The notes beneath the pieces are model-generated. The model made no database searches, was not told the origin of the DNA, and worked only from the letters and a program-made list of their open reading frames with translations. This document shows, one piece after another, positions 1-7,763 of a stretch of DNA of 64,000 nucleotides. The first letter of the stretch is position 1. Each line of letters begins with the position of its first letter. The position numbers and the translations under genes were made by a program. Source of the stretch: QWHO01 sp021404945 (GTDB lineage Bacteria; Vulcanimicrobiota; Xenobia; Xenobiales; QWHO01); assembly GCA_963169765.1 (NCBI GenBank), contig CAUJEN010000073.1, positions 1-64,000 on the forward strand. The letters run 5' to 3'.

Positions 1-68
1 TTCGGGGCACCGCAAAGTATTGGTAATGCCCTCGTAACACTGAGCCCAACCACCTGCCTACCTGCGGG

Positions 69-430
69 ATGGGGTCGTTTATCGCTCGGCGTAGTTGCTC
101 TTTAAGCTCCCTGAGTTTCCGTCGAAACCTCGTCTTGGCCCCCCCCTGTGCCAAGAATCTCAGGTTGGCCAACCGCATGCGGAAGTATGAGCAGGAGCTT
201 CTCGTCTTTCTCGATCATAATGACGTGGAGCCCACCAACAACGGCAGATCCGCCCGGCTGTCTTGCAGCGCAAGATTTCTGCCGGTAACAGGACTGAGCG
301 AGGAGCCGAACTCCACGCCGTTCTCCTTAGCGTCTGGGCGACAGCCTGTCAGCAGGGATTGCAGTTCGCGTCCCTGGTGACCCAGGCACTGCATCCTGCC
401 GGCGTTGCCCTTGACCCGCTCACCGTAAGG
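69..430 (+). pseudogene. IS66-family transposase C-terminal remnant, frameshifted
   Basis: Two reading frames together spell the end of an IS66-type transposase. The first frame, to about 240, gives MRKYEQELLVFLDHNDVEPT followed by NN. After a frame change near 238-245 a second frame gives RPAVLQRKISAGNRTERGAE and then HAVLLSVWATACQQGLQF. IS66 transposases carry the pattern 'L..FL..p.vePTNN.AER.iRP.v..RKIsgGNR...GA' in this order near the C-terminus, so a small indel has broken the gene just after the NN. No upstream part of the transposase lies in the window and no inverted repeats were identified. Base composition is less GC-biased than the aromatic operon beside it, consistent with an inserted element at the island edge. 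The identification is by motif recall only. Confidence 0.7.
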
Positions 431-525
431 ATCGCCCCACCGACCAGCCGGTATGCCAAAACCCGGCCAGGCATCCCACAAGTAGGCCTTCGTCAAGATG
501 CACACCGCCCATACTCCGCTGCGGC

Positions 526-909
526 GTGATGCTCACGCACGGGGACGCTAACCACGTACCCTATGCCAGCATGTCCAGTACACCTGTGGTCCAAGAATAT
601 CCCACGGTTTACACCGGGCAGGGACAGTGGCTGAAGGAGCAGGGACTGCAAATCAACCGATTCAGACCCCATGACACACCATCGCTCGAGCCGGAGTGGG
701 AGAAGTGCGTGACCAAGCCCTTTCAATTGGCATTCGAACTTGCTCACCACTGCGCTTACCTGCACGGTGCGCCCAAGATGCTCTGGGATCTCCGCAGGGA
801 TGTACACTTCCTCCAAGCCGAGCTCGATAGCCTGAACGCTAAGCTTGGCACTATCGAGGAACACTTCTGGAGCCAAGACCCAGATATCTTTGATGACGTC
901 CCCTTCTGA
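526..909 (+). CDS. hypothetical protein (127 aa), accessory
   Basis: Open frame of 127 codons; the real start may be the in-frame ATG at 571. The protein is acidic at its C-terminus (SQDPDIFDDVPF) and its second half is predicted helical, with a possible coiled coil (RRDVHFLQAELDSLNAKLGTIE). No family was recognised. A GC-rich hairpin follows the stop directly and looks like a terminator, which favours a real gene. It sits between a transposase remnant and the aromatic operon and is probably mobile-element cargo or a remnant. The antisense frame over the same stretch is also open, so existence of the gene is not certain. Confidence 0.4.
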   Translation: MMLTHGDANHVPYASMSSTPVVQEYPTVYTGQGQWLKEQGLQINRFRPHDTPSLEPEWEKCVTKPFQLAFELAHHCAYLHGAPKMLWDLRRDVHFLQAELDSLNAKLGTIEEHFWSQDPDIFDDVPF

Positions 910-919
910 CCTGTGAACC

Positions 920-954
920 GGCCGCCGCGGCCCTGTGCCCGGCGGCCATTATTC
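920..954 (+). terminator. possible intrinsic terminator
   Basis: GGCCGCCG at 920-927 pairs with CGGCGGCC at 940-947 and is followed by ATTATTCT. The U-tract is weak. It lies about 10 bases after the stop of the hypothetical gene ending at 909 and also faces the end of the minus-strand benzoyl-CoA reductase operon. Confidence 0.4.
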
Positions 955-1086
955 TAAGCCCGGGTGGCCATTTCTAGCGAGCGATCACGGGCCAGCGAGG
1001 CTAGCAGCAATAACGGGCCAGACAGGTACGTCTCGAGCGCCCCGGACGGAAGAAGACCAGAGACCAGGGGGGTTGCGGCTGGACCT

Positions 1087-1323
1087 TTAGCTGCCCGGTC
1101 CCAAGCGCGGGTTTTCGAGCTGGCAGTCGCTAAAGCGGGTGTAGATCACCCGAAAGAGCAAGCTGGCCGCCTGGCAATCCTGACAGCCGGGCGGCAGCTC
1201 GTTTTCTTCCACTGACTCGAGCCGCACTTCGAATCCCAGGCTGCGGTAGAGGGCCACGGCCTCCTCCAGGCGAGGAGGAGCGGCCACGAAGCGGCGAGTC
1301 CAGTCCCCCTCGTCAGCTGACAA
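1087..1323 (-). CDS. small CxxC protein at the end of the benzoyl-CoA reductase operon
   Basis: A frame of about 78 codons, starting at one of two TTG codons (1323 or 1329) that overlap the stop of the preceding reductase activator gene, which implies translational coupling. The sequence carries LEEAVALYRSLGFEVRLESV, a pattern typical of small ferredoxin-like alpha/beta folds, then a compact CxxC (PPGCQDCQ) and FRVIYTR. No named family was recognised. As the last gene of the had-bcrCBAD operon it may be an accessory or assembly factor for the Fe-S reductase, but that is inferred only from position. There is no ATG, so the start is uncertain. The frame stays open for 110 codons if it is extended upstream inside bcrD. 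Confidence 0.55.
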   Translation of the reverse strand: MSADEGDWTRRFVAAPPRLEEAVALYRSLGFEVRLESVEENELPPGCQDCQAASLLFRVIYTRFSDCQLENPRLGPGS

Positions 1324-2155
1324 GACCAACCCGCTCGCGCAGGTGCTCCTCCAGCTGGCCCTGGTTGCGCAGCTTCTCCACCCTGCGCCAGCCCAGCCAG
1401 GCGGCGCCCACGGCTCCATTGAACTGCACCAGGTCGGCCGGTGGTACGTTGAGGGGAGCTTTCAGCTTCTCACCCACGGTACGGGCCATGCTCTCAAAGC
1501 GCAGGATCCCGCCCACGAGGGTATACTCCGGCTCCATGTTGACCCGCTTCATCAGCTGCAGCGAGCGCTCCACCAGCGAGGAGATGGCTCCGTTCATGAT
1601 GTCGGAGGGGGCAGAGCCCAGGGAGAGCTGGTTGATCACCTCCGACTCGGCGAAAACGGCGCACACCCCGCTGATGGTCACCGGGTTGTGGGAGGTGGCC
1701 GCCAGCGGCCCGATCTCCTCGATGGCAAAACCCATGGTCCGGGCCGTCTTCTCCAGGAAAGCCCCCGTGCCGGCGGCACATTTGTCGTTGAGGCGGAACG
1801 AGCGCACCTTGCCCTGATGGTCGATCCGAATGGCCTTCATGGTCTGCCCACCCACATCGAGAACGGTGCGGGTGCCAGGGAAGAAGAAGCTCGCTCCGCG
1901 GGCATGGGCGGTCAGGTCGGTCACCTGGGTATCGCGAAAAGGAACCTGGTGGCGACCATAGCCGGTGCTCACCACATAGGCCACCTGGTCGGCGCGCGCT
2001 CCGGCCGTGGCCAGCGCCTGGCGATAAGCCTGCTCGGCCGCCTCGGCCAGCTTGAAGCCGGTCTTGAGCAGCGCGGCCCCCACGACGCCCGAGCGAGGGC
2101 TGTAGAGAACCGCTTTGGTGTAGGTCGAGCCGAGGTCGATTCCAGCACACAGCAT
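1313..2155 (-). CDS. bcrD: benzoyl-CoA reductase ATPase/activator subunit (BcrD/BadG type)
   Basis: A 280-residue protein of the ASKHA-fold BadF/BadG/BcrA/BcrD/HgdC family. It hydrolyses ATP to drive low-potential electrons from a shared [4Fe-4S] cluster to the catalytic BcrBC half. Visible signatures are phosphate-1 GIDLGSTYTKAV (residues 5-16), phosphate-2 DVGGQTMKAI (100-109), the cluster Cys in NDKCAAGTGAFLE (C126) and a second Cys in VCAVFAESEVI (C165). The ATG at 2155 overlaps the stop of the upstream paralogue (ATGA). Both ATPase subunits here are short (about 266-280 aa); as I recall, Thauera/Rhodopseudomonas BcrA is about 430 aa, so the layout is closer to the Azoarcus bzdPQ type. 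Naming as D rather than A is by position only. Confidence 0.88.
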   Translation of the reverse strand: MLCAGIDLGSTYTKAVLYSPRSGVVGAALLKTGFKLAEAAEQAYRQALATAGARADQVAYVVSTGYGRHQVPFRDTQVTDLTAHARGASFFFPGTRTVLDVGGQTMKAIRIDHQGKVRSFRLNDKCAAGTGAFLEKTARTMGFAIEEIGPLAATSHNPVTISGVCAVFAESEVINQLSLGSAPSDIMNGAISSLVERSLQLMKRVNMEPEYTLVGGILRFESMARTVGEKLKAPLNVPPADLVQFNGAVGAAWLGWRRVEKLRNQGQLEEHLRERVGLVS

Positions 2156-2955
2156 CAGACGGTCACTCCCTGCGCTCCGAGAATTCGGTCGCGGGCGTAG
2201 AGCGCCGCTCCCAGGGCCCCCATGTAGTGGGATTCGGGGCTCACGTTAACCTTCAAGCCCAGCATCTTGTTCAGTACCTCCACCATGGCCTGGTTTCGGG
2301 TGACGCCCCCGGTGAAGGTCACCTCTTGCTCGACGCCCACTCGCCGGGCCAGGCCCACCGAGCGGGTTCCGATGGAGAGGTGCACTCCCATCAGGATGTC
2401 CTCGACCTTCTTGCCCTTTTCCAGCCACGAGAGCACCTCGCTCTCGGCGAACACAGTGCAGGTGGTGCTGATCTTGACCGGCTTTTGCCCGGCCAGAGCC
2501 ACGCTGCCCAGCTCGGAGAGCGGGATCTCCAGGGCGTAGCTGGCGGCCTGCAAGAAGCGACCGGTGCCGGCGGCGCACTTGTCGTTCATGCAAAAGTCGA
2601 GCACCTCGCCCGAGGGCAGCACTCGGATGGCCTTGGTATCTTGCCCCCCCATGTCCACCACGGTGCGGGTGCCGGGGAACATGTGCACCGCTCCCCGAGC
2701 ATGGCAGCTGATCTCGGTGACCTGACTGTCCCCGAAGGTCACCTTGTAACGGCCGTAACCGGTCCCAACCACATAGGACACATCCTGCTCGCTCAAGCCG
2801 GTCGACTGCAAGACAGCCTGGAACACCTTCTCGGCCGCCTGCACGACGGCCGCGCCGGTGTCCACGATGGCGTGGCCCACCAGGTTGCCCTGCTCGTCGA
2901 TCAGCACCGCTTTGGTCTGAGTGGATCCTACATCAACTCCGCCAGCGTATCCCAC
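2155..2955 (-). CDS. bcrA: benzoyl-CoA reductase ATPase/activator subunit (BcrA/BzdP-like, short form)
   Basis: A 266-residue paralogue of the next gene in the same ATPase family. It has GVDVGSTQTKAVLI (6-19), VDMGGQDTKAI (100-110), the cluster ligand C127 in NDKCAAGTGRFLQ and C166 in TCTVFAESEVL. The two ATPase subunits form a heterodimer that bridges one [4Fe-4S] cluster. The start is GTG at 2955 with the Shine-Dalgarno AAAGGAG immediately upstream, lying across the stop of bcrB. The protein lacks the long N-terminal region I associate with Thauera BcrA. This pairing of two short paralogues with B and C subunits distinguishes benzoyl-CoA reductase from 2-hydroxyacyl-CoA dehydratases, which use one homodimeric activator. 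The A/D assignment is by gene order. Confidence 0.87.
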   Translation of the reverse strand: MGYAGGVDVGSTQTKAVLIDEQGNLVGHAIVDTGAAVVQAAEKVFQAVLQSTGLSEQDVSYVVGTGYGRYKVTFGDSQVTEISCHARGAVHMFPGTRTVVDMGGQDTKAIRVLPSGEVLDFCMNDKCAAGTGRFLQAASYALEIPLSELGSVALAGQKPVKISTTCTVFAESEVLSWLEKGKKVEDILMGVHLSIGTRSVGLARRVGVEQEVTFTGGVTRNQAMVEVLNKMLGLKVNVSPESHYMGALGAALYARDRILGAQGVTV

Positions 2956-2958
2956 CGC

Positions 2959-4242
2959 TCACTCCTTTCCGGCCGCCCGCAGGCGGCGGGAGGCCAGGCC
3001 CTCGAAGAAGGCGTCGATCCGATTCTTGAGCTGGGCCTCCGAGACCACCCGGCGGTCCATCATGTCCGACTCGATGGTGAGCGAAGGCATATCGCAGCGC
3101 TCCATCACGTCGCGACGAACGTCGGCCAGTCCGGTGGAGACGGTGCGACAGCTCTTGATGGGGTGAAAGACCACCCCGTCCAGGCCGAACTCTTCGGCCG
3201 CCCGCAGAATGGGCTGGCTGGGGAAGAACATGCTGTCCATGGCCCGGCGCACGCTGCGCAGCACACCCTGTGCCAGGCTCTCCAGCGGCCGCTCCAGGTC
3301 GTATTGAAAGCCCGCGTCCATCCCGCCGGCGGCAAACCAGAGGTAGGTGCTGCTGACGAAGGTGCCGCCCCACTCGGCGAACATCTCGTGGAAGCGGCGG
3401 AAGAGCGGATAGCAGGGAACGCCCAGGAACATCAACCGGTACTTCTCCTCGTGCAGAGTTCCCAGGCCGTGGGCCACGCGATGCTGCATCTCCTCGAGCA
3501 GCTCGCGGAAGTAGATCTCTCCCTGCTCGGTTCCCCTCAGGGCATTGAGCACTCCGAGGTAGATCGTTCCCTCGGTCAGGGCGTCGAAACAGGCCGGGCG
3601 GCTCCGGTTCAGAGCGATGACCTCTTTCCAGCAGCGGCTCATCTCGTTGGTATGAGCCATGGTCTGGCGCAGGCGGTCGAGCGAGAGCTCTCGCCCGGTG
3701 ATGCTCTGGCACAGTCCCACCAGCTCCTCGAGCTGGCGCTGGACGTAGAGCCGATCACGCTCGAATCCCGGGCTTCCGGGCATTTCGTCGAAGCTCGCCG
3801 AGCGCGAGCCCGGGATATCCAGGGTGAAGACCGGGCAGTGGTGCATCCGTTCCCAGATCTCGGCCCACTTGATGTAGGTGTTGCAGGCGTTGGTGGCGAT
3901 GGCCAGGGAGGGGCGGGGGATCCGCCCCATGGGGTGCTCTCCTCCCGCGAGCTGAACGGCCACGTCCGCCTTGACGTAGCCGCAGATGTCGGGCGAGTAG
4001 CCATAGTCCTCGGCTCGGGCCAGGAAGTCGTGGGCCACCCGGCGCACGGCCGTCTGCAGCGAGTTGATCTCAGGAAAGATGGGCAGGAGATCGAAAGCGC
4101 GCAAGATCTCGCCCAGGCTCCCCATCACAAAGACATAGGCCGTCTTTCGGTCTCTCTCGGAGGCCTGGCTGATCTCCTGGAACCAGTCTCGGAAGAGAGC
4201 CCCTCCTCGGCTCGCTCCTCGACCCACAATCGTTTCTGTCAC
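2959..4242 (-). CDS. bcrB: benzoyl-CoA reductase catalytic subunit B
   Basis: About 427 residues, HgdB/FldB/BcrB family. With subunit C it binds benzoyl-CoA and low-potential [4Fe-4S] clusters and performs the two-electron reduction of the ring to cyclohexa-1,5-diene-1-carbonyl-CoA. Features include AYVFVMGSLGEILRAFDLLP near the N-terminus, ATNACNTYIKWAEIW, FLGVPCYPLFRRFHEMFAEW and HPIKSCRTVSTG, with conserved cysteines spread through the chain as expected for cluster ligands. GTG at 4242 is preferred because AAGGGAG stands 5 bases upstream; a frame from 4290 would add 16 residues. A 215-base gap containing a palindromic repeat separates it from bcrC, unusual inside this otherwise overlapping operon. 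Confidence 0.88.
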   Translation of the reverse strand: MTETIVGRGASRGGALFRDWFQEISQASERDRKTAYVFVMGSLGEILRAFDLLPIFPEINSLQTAVRRVAHDFLARAEDYGYSPDICGYVKADVAVQLAGGEHPMGRIPRPSLAIATNACNTYIKWAEIWERMHHCPVFTLDIPGSRSASFDEMPGSPGFERDRLYVQRQLEELVGLCQSITGRELSLDRLRQTMAHTNEMSRCWKEVIALNRSRPACFDALTEGTIYLGVLNALRGTEQGEIYFRELLEEMQHRVAHGLGTLHEEKYRLMFLGVPCYPLFRRFHEMFAEWGGTFVSSTYLWFAAGGMDAGFQYDLERPLESLAQGVLRSVRRAMDSMFFPSQPILRAAEEFGLDGVVFHPIKSCRTVSTGLADVRRDVMERCDMPSLTIESDMMDRRVVSEAQLKNRIDAFFEGLASRRLRAAGKE

Positions 4243-4380
4243 GGGCTCTCCCTTTCCAACCTTCTCATCGTGGGATCCTTCGCGCCTCAAGCGCCAAGGA
4301 CTGCAAAACCTTCAGTGCTTCCCTGTGCGACGTCGACAATATCCTTCCTACCGTTTGCTCCACCTCAAGAGAGGCGCGGT

Positions 4381-4461
4381 GTCTACGCCCTCGGGGGCCC
4401 CTGCCCCCGCCTCCGACAACGCACAACATGTTGGGCGTCGCGCAGCCGGCTGCGCTCCTAG
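4381..4461 (-). repeat. dispersed palindromic repeat, loop-less copy, inside the bcr operon
   Basis: This copy contains the CTACGCCCTCGGGGGCCCCT module shared with 48.3 kb. It then has the family core tail ATGTTGGGCGTCGCGCAGCC fused directly to GGCTGCGCTCCTAG. Compared with the copies at 39.6 and 44.9 kb, the loop and inner stem are missing. What remains is a perfect palindrome, GCGCAGCCGGCTGCGC. Its last bases supply the TAG stop of bcrC on the minus strand. It may act as an mRNA processing or stability hairpin between bcrC and bcrB. Confidence 0.75.
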
Positions 4462-5606
4462 TCGAACACGAGGTTCTCGACGAACGTCTCAAGCTGAATC
4501 TGCACCTGATCAAAGCTGGTCATGCGCTCTTCAAACTCGCTGACAAAATAGGCGATGCCCTCCTCATCGAGCGTTTTGGAGTAGGCCACCTGCTCGTCCA
4601 GGCCCGGCTCGCACATCTTGGCGGCGGCCAGAATGGCTGCCTCGGCACCGCAATCTCGAATGCGCTGAAGCAACATGGCCTCCTTGGGGCGCTGCTCGTC
4701 TCGCTGCACCGGGCTGTAACTCGATTGCTCGAGATAAGCCCGGGCCAGGTTGGCCCATGGGTCGCCATCCAGCGGGACCTGACCCAGAATGTAGCGCAGG
4801 CCGATGAGCAGGTCGTCGTCCACCACGTAGCACGAGCGGGCCACCGCCCGCAGCATGTCCAGGGGCGGCTGCTCGCAGAACCCGCCCTCCCAGACCACGC
4901 GCACCTTATCCGTCTTGCGGGCCGGACGCTGCCGCAGCAGAGGCAGGGTGGCCTCCAGGAACGTGTTGTACTCCGGCCGCGGAATCAGCCCGGCCAGAGC
5001 CACCAGCACGTAGGCCTCGTCCACCGGCAGAAGCCACGGAGTCTCTCGCTTGATGCGATAGAGCTCTTCGAGCAGCTCCCGACCCCGGTTGTAGACGGCA
5101 ATGCTCTCGGCCAGCGAGGCATCGCTCACCCCGCCCAGGTCGTCGGCCAGGCGCCGGTACTCCTCGCGCAGGTACTCGGGGGCGGCCGCCGAGCGAGAGT
5201 TCTGAGGAAGGTAGAGCACCTGAGCCGGATAGCTCAGGTTTCGACCCCAGATGGCGGCCAGGTTCCGGGCCGCGTCACAGATGGGATGGGAGACGAAGTA
5301 GTCGAGCGGGAGCTTGTTGGAGAGAGCGGCCTCCAGTGAGCTCTTCAAGATCGAGCAAAGATACGAGCCGAAATGAGACTCGGCTTGTCGGGTCTCGAGC
5401 TGAGCGCCCCGCACCTTGACCGCCAGAAGGCCGGCAGCGTGGGCGATCTCCTCGGGGAAGTAGACCTGGAAGTGGCCCAGCACGCGCCCGCCCTGCTCTT
5501 TCCACTGGTGCACGGTGGGGAACTCGGTGTCCTCCACCAGGTCACGGCAGAGCTCCAGGCGCTCATCCAGGCTGGTCCCGGTCCAGTCGGGCAGAAGATT
5601 CTTCAT
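4458..5606 (-). CDS. bcrC: benzoyl-CoA reductase catalytic subunit C
   Basis: A 382-residue partner of BcrB in the same HgdB-like fold family. Recognisable stretches are EFPTVHQWKEQGGRVLGHFQ, YFPEEIAHAAGLLAVKVRGA, GSYLCSILKSSLEAAL, DYFVSHPICDAARNL, WEGGFCEQPPLDML and the C-terminal AKMCEPGLDEQVAY. Length and order match BcrC/BadD/BzdN. The ATG at 5606 overlaps the stop of had (ATGA), so it is the second gene of the operon. Its TAG stop lies within a dispersed repeat, so the final residues (ENLVFD) abut repeat DNA. Presence of B, C and two ATPase subunits indicates the ATP-dependent class I enzyme rather than the tungsten BamB-I system. Confidence 0.88.
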   Translation of the reverse strand: MKNLLPDWTGTSLDERLELCRDLVEDTEFPTVHQWKEQGGRVLGHFQVYFPEEIAHAAGLLAVKVRGAQLETRQAESHFGSYLCSILKSSLEAALSNKLPLDYFVSHPICDAARNLAAIWGRNLSYPAQVLYLPQNSRSAAAPEYLREEYRRLADDLGGVSDASLAESIAVYNRGRELLEELYRIKRETPWLLPVDEAYVLVALAGLIPRPEYNTFLEATLPLLRQRPARKTDKVRVVWEGGFCEQPPLDMLRAVARSCYVVDDDLLIGLRYILGQVPLDGDPWANLARAYLEQSSYSPVQRDEQRPKEAMLLQRIRDCGAEAAILAAAKMCEPGLDEQVAYSKTLDEEGIAYFVSEFEERMTSFDQVQIQLETFVENLVFD

Positions 5607-6619
5607 GGCAGCACGATCCCGCGCACCAGCTCGCCCCGACGCAGAGCGTCCAGGCCCTGGGCGATGTCTTGCAGGGGGAATCTGTGGCTGACCATGGGGG
5701 CCAGCTTGATCACCCCGCTGCGAACCAGCTCGATGACCCGGGGGTAGTCCACCGGGCGACAGCCGAGCGAGCCCAGCACGTCCAGCTCACGGAACATGAT
5801 GCGGCCGGCCGACAGCTCCACGTCGTGCGAGCAGTAGCCCACGACCACCACCCGGCCCCCGCCGGCCACCAGCGAGAGAGCCTGCTGCAGGGTCGGACCG
5901 TGGCCGATGGCCTCGAAGACCACCTCGGGAGCCCCTCCCAGGGCTTTGCGGACAGCCTTGCCCAGGTTGCCCTCGCCACCGTTCACGGTGGCCTCGGCGC
6001 CCAACTGCCGGGCCAGCTCCAGTTTGGAGTCCACCAAGTCGATGGCCAGCACCCTGCCTCCGGCCGCCCGGGCGAACTGCACCAGACCCAGGCCCACCCC
6101 GCCGCAGCCGATCACGACCACCCGCTCGCCGGGGGCGACCCGGGCCCGTCGCACCACGGCGTGATAGGGCGTGGTCAGGGCATCGGCGATGATGGCCCCT
6201 TCCTCGAGCGGAATTTCTTCGGGCAGCTTGAGTAGATGACGAGCGCTCACCGCGATCCACTCGGCAAACCCCCCGTCGATGTGGTTGCCGAGCATGGCCA
6301 TGGAGGTGCAGATGTTCTCGCGTCCTAACCGGCACATCTCACACGAGCCGCAGGGCAGCACCGCTGGAATGAGCACCCGGTCGCCCGGCGCCACCCCCTC
6401 GACAAGCGAGCCCACCTCCACCACCGTCCCCGAGCACTCATGGCCTAGAATGATGGGTGGCTTGCGGGCCGTGGGCACTCCGTGATCGAGATAGTGAAGG
6501 TCGGTATGGCACAGCCCGCAGGCGGCCACACGAATCAACGCCTGGTGCTCGGTCGCAACGGGACGAGCGACCTCCTCCAGGCGCAGGCCACCTTCCTGGT
6601 GATAGACTGCGGCCCTCAT
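5603..6619 (-). CDS. had: 6-hydroxycyclohex-1-ene-1-carbonyl-CoA dehydrogenase
   Basis: About 338 residues, zinc-dependent medium-chain alcohol dehydrogenase. In the benzoyl-CoA pathway it oxidises the alcohol made by Dch to 6-oxocyclohex-1-ene-1-carbonyl-CoA with NAD+. The catalytic zinc site is seen in ACGLCHTDLHYLDHG and GHECSG, the structural zinc cysteines in CGSCEMCRLGRENIC and the Rossmann motif in GCGGVGLGLVQFA. Family identity alone would allow other alcohols; the substrate is assigned from the neighbouring bcr, oah and dch genes. The start is set at ATG 6619 (MRAAVYHQ) by family shape. ATG 6658 would add 13 residues and is also possible, since the predicted transcript starts near 6667. 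Confidence 0.82.
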   Translation of the reverse strand: MRAAVYHQEGGLRLEEVARPVATEHQALIRVAACGLCHTDLHYLDHGVPTARKPPIILGHECSGTVVEVGSLVEGVAPGDRVLIPAVLPCGSCEMCRLGRENICTSMAMLGNHIDGGFAEWIAVSARHLLKLPEEIPLEEGAIIADALTTPYHAVVRRARVAPGERVVVIGCGGVGLGLVQFARAAGGRVLAIDLVDSKLELARQLGAEATVNGGEGNLGKAVRKALGGAPEVVFEAIGHGPTLQQALSLVAGGGRVVVVGYCSHDVELSAGRIMFRELDVLGSLGCRPVDYPRVIELVRSGVIKLAPMVSHRFPLQDIAQGLDALRRGELVRGIVLP

Positions 6620-6672
6620 AGTATCGACGGCGATGGACAAAGGAGCATCCCCCTTCATGGTCTGGCCCGCAC

Positions 6673-6744
6673 AGTATGCAACGAGACCGCGCCGGGGGGG
6701 ATTGATCCAGATCAAGTGGAGCCTGAGTCGGCTGCCTGTATACT
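6673..6744. promoter_or_regulatory. divergent had/oah promoter region with a single central FNR box
   Basis: TTGATCCAGATCAA at 6702-6715 matches the FNR/Anr consensus TTGAT-N4-ATCAA with all ten half-site bases correct. On the plus strand TATACT stands at 6739-6744; on the minus strand CATACT stands at 6673-6678. Both hexamers are centred exactly 33 bp from the box centre (6708.5), which puts the box near -41.5 for both predicted starts (about 6750 and 6667). That is the class II activator position. One oxygen-sensing regulator could therefore switch on both halves of the benzoyl-CoA pathway. The motif and spacing are seen; regulation is inferred. FNR-like AcpR controls bzd genes in Azoarcus. 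Confidence 0.8.
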
Positions 6745-6776
6745 GACGGGCGTATCATCAGCCAGGGAGGGCCTCC

Positions 6777-7763
6777 ATGCCAACCACTCAGAATCAGAGC
6801 TACTTCGCTCCCAGCGATCCGCAGGCACTCGACTTCGAGGAAATCCTCTACGAGAAAAAGGACTGGGTGGCCCGCGTGAGCATCAACCGGCCCCAGGTCT
6901 TCAATGCCTACTCCACACGCACCCTGCGTGAGATGAGCCGAGCCTTCGTGGACGCCTCCTGGGACGATTCGGTGGCTGTGGTGGTGCTGACTGGCGTGGG
7001 AGAGAAGGCCTTTTGCACTGGAGGGGACGTCTCGGAATACTACCACAACTACACCAAACGCCCCCACGATTACTGGAAGTGGATGGGCGAGTTCCAGCAG
7101 TGCCTCGACCTGCTGCGCAACCTCGGTAAGCCCGTCATTGCCCGCCTGAACGGCGTGGTGGCCGGCGGTGGGAACGAGTTCAACCTGGCCTGCGATCTGG
7201 CCGTGGCAGCCGAGCACTGCACCATTCTGCAGGTGGGTCCCAAGGTCGGCAGCGTGCCCTGCGGCGGCGCCACTCAGTGGCTGCCGATCACGATCGGGGA
7301 CCGCCGGGCTCGCGAGATGCTCTTCCTGTGCGACAAGATCACGGCCCAGCAGGCCCTGGAGTGGGGTCTGGTCAACCGGGTGGTCCCCGCCGCCGAGCTC
7401 GACAACTGCGTCAACGAGCTGGCCGGCAAGCTGGTGGAGCGCTTCCCTGAGTGCATTCGCTACACCAAGCAAGCGGTCAACTTCTGGAAGGATCTCTCCT
7501 GGCACACCACCATCGGCCACGGACGCGACTGGCTGGCCCTGCACTACACCTCTCGCGAGCCCTACGAGGGCATGCAGGCCTTCGTTGAGAAGCGCCCCAG
7601 CCGCATCCGCGAGATGCGCGAGGAAGCCGCCCGGGGCGGCTCGCCCGAGTTTCTCTGGGGTCCCTGGGTGAACAGCTGCTCAGGCTGCGGCGCCCGCGGG
7701 CTTCCGGCCGAGCACAAGTTCTGCGGCGTGTGCGGCAAGCCGGTGGCTGCCCCCGAGTCGTGA
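6777..7763 (+). CDS. oah: 6-oxocyclohex-1-ene-1-carbonyl-CoA hydrolase with C-terminal zinc ribbon
   Basis: 328 residues, crotonase fold. It opens the ring by adding water across the C=C and then hydrolysing the C-C bond, giving 3-hydroxypimelyl-CoA. Characteristic parts are ARVSINRPQVFNAYSTRTLR, GVGEKAFCTGGDVSEYYHNY (oxyanion loop), NGVVAGGGNEFNLACDLAVA and VGSVPCGGATQWLPITIGDR. The start is ATG 6777 with GGGAGG upstream. The last 28 residues are an unusual addition: CSGCGARG, then KFCGVCGKPV, which forms a CxxC...CxxC zinc ribbon. I do not recall this on characterised Oah/BamA proteins. It is first in oah-SDR-dch, with the SDR start overlapping its stop. Its FNR-box promoter is shared with had-bcr. 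Confidence 0.88.
   Translation: MPTTQNQSYFAPSDPQALDFEEILYEKKDWVARVSINRPQVFNAYSTRTLREMSRAFVDASWDDSVAVVVLTGVGEKAFCTGGDVSEYYHNYTKRPHDYWKWMGEFQQCLDLLRNLGKPVIARLNGVVAGGGNEFNLACDLAVAAEHCTILQVGPKVGSVPCGGATQWLPITIGDRRAREMLFLCDKITAQQALEWGLVNRVVPAAELDNCVNELAGKLVERFPECIRYTKQAVNFWKDLSWHTTIGHGRDWLALHYTSREPYEGMQAFVEKRPSRIREMREEAARGGSPEFLWGPWVNSCSGCGARGLPAEHKFCGVCGKPVAAPES

Noticed and set aside
2227..4461. 744-codon plus-strand open frame across bcrA and bcrB
   Set aside because: Antisense of two well-supported reductase genes; no recognisable motif and His/Gly-rich composition.
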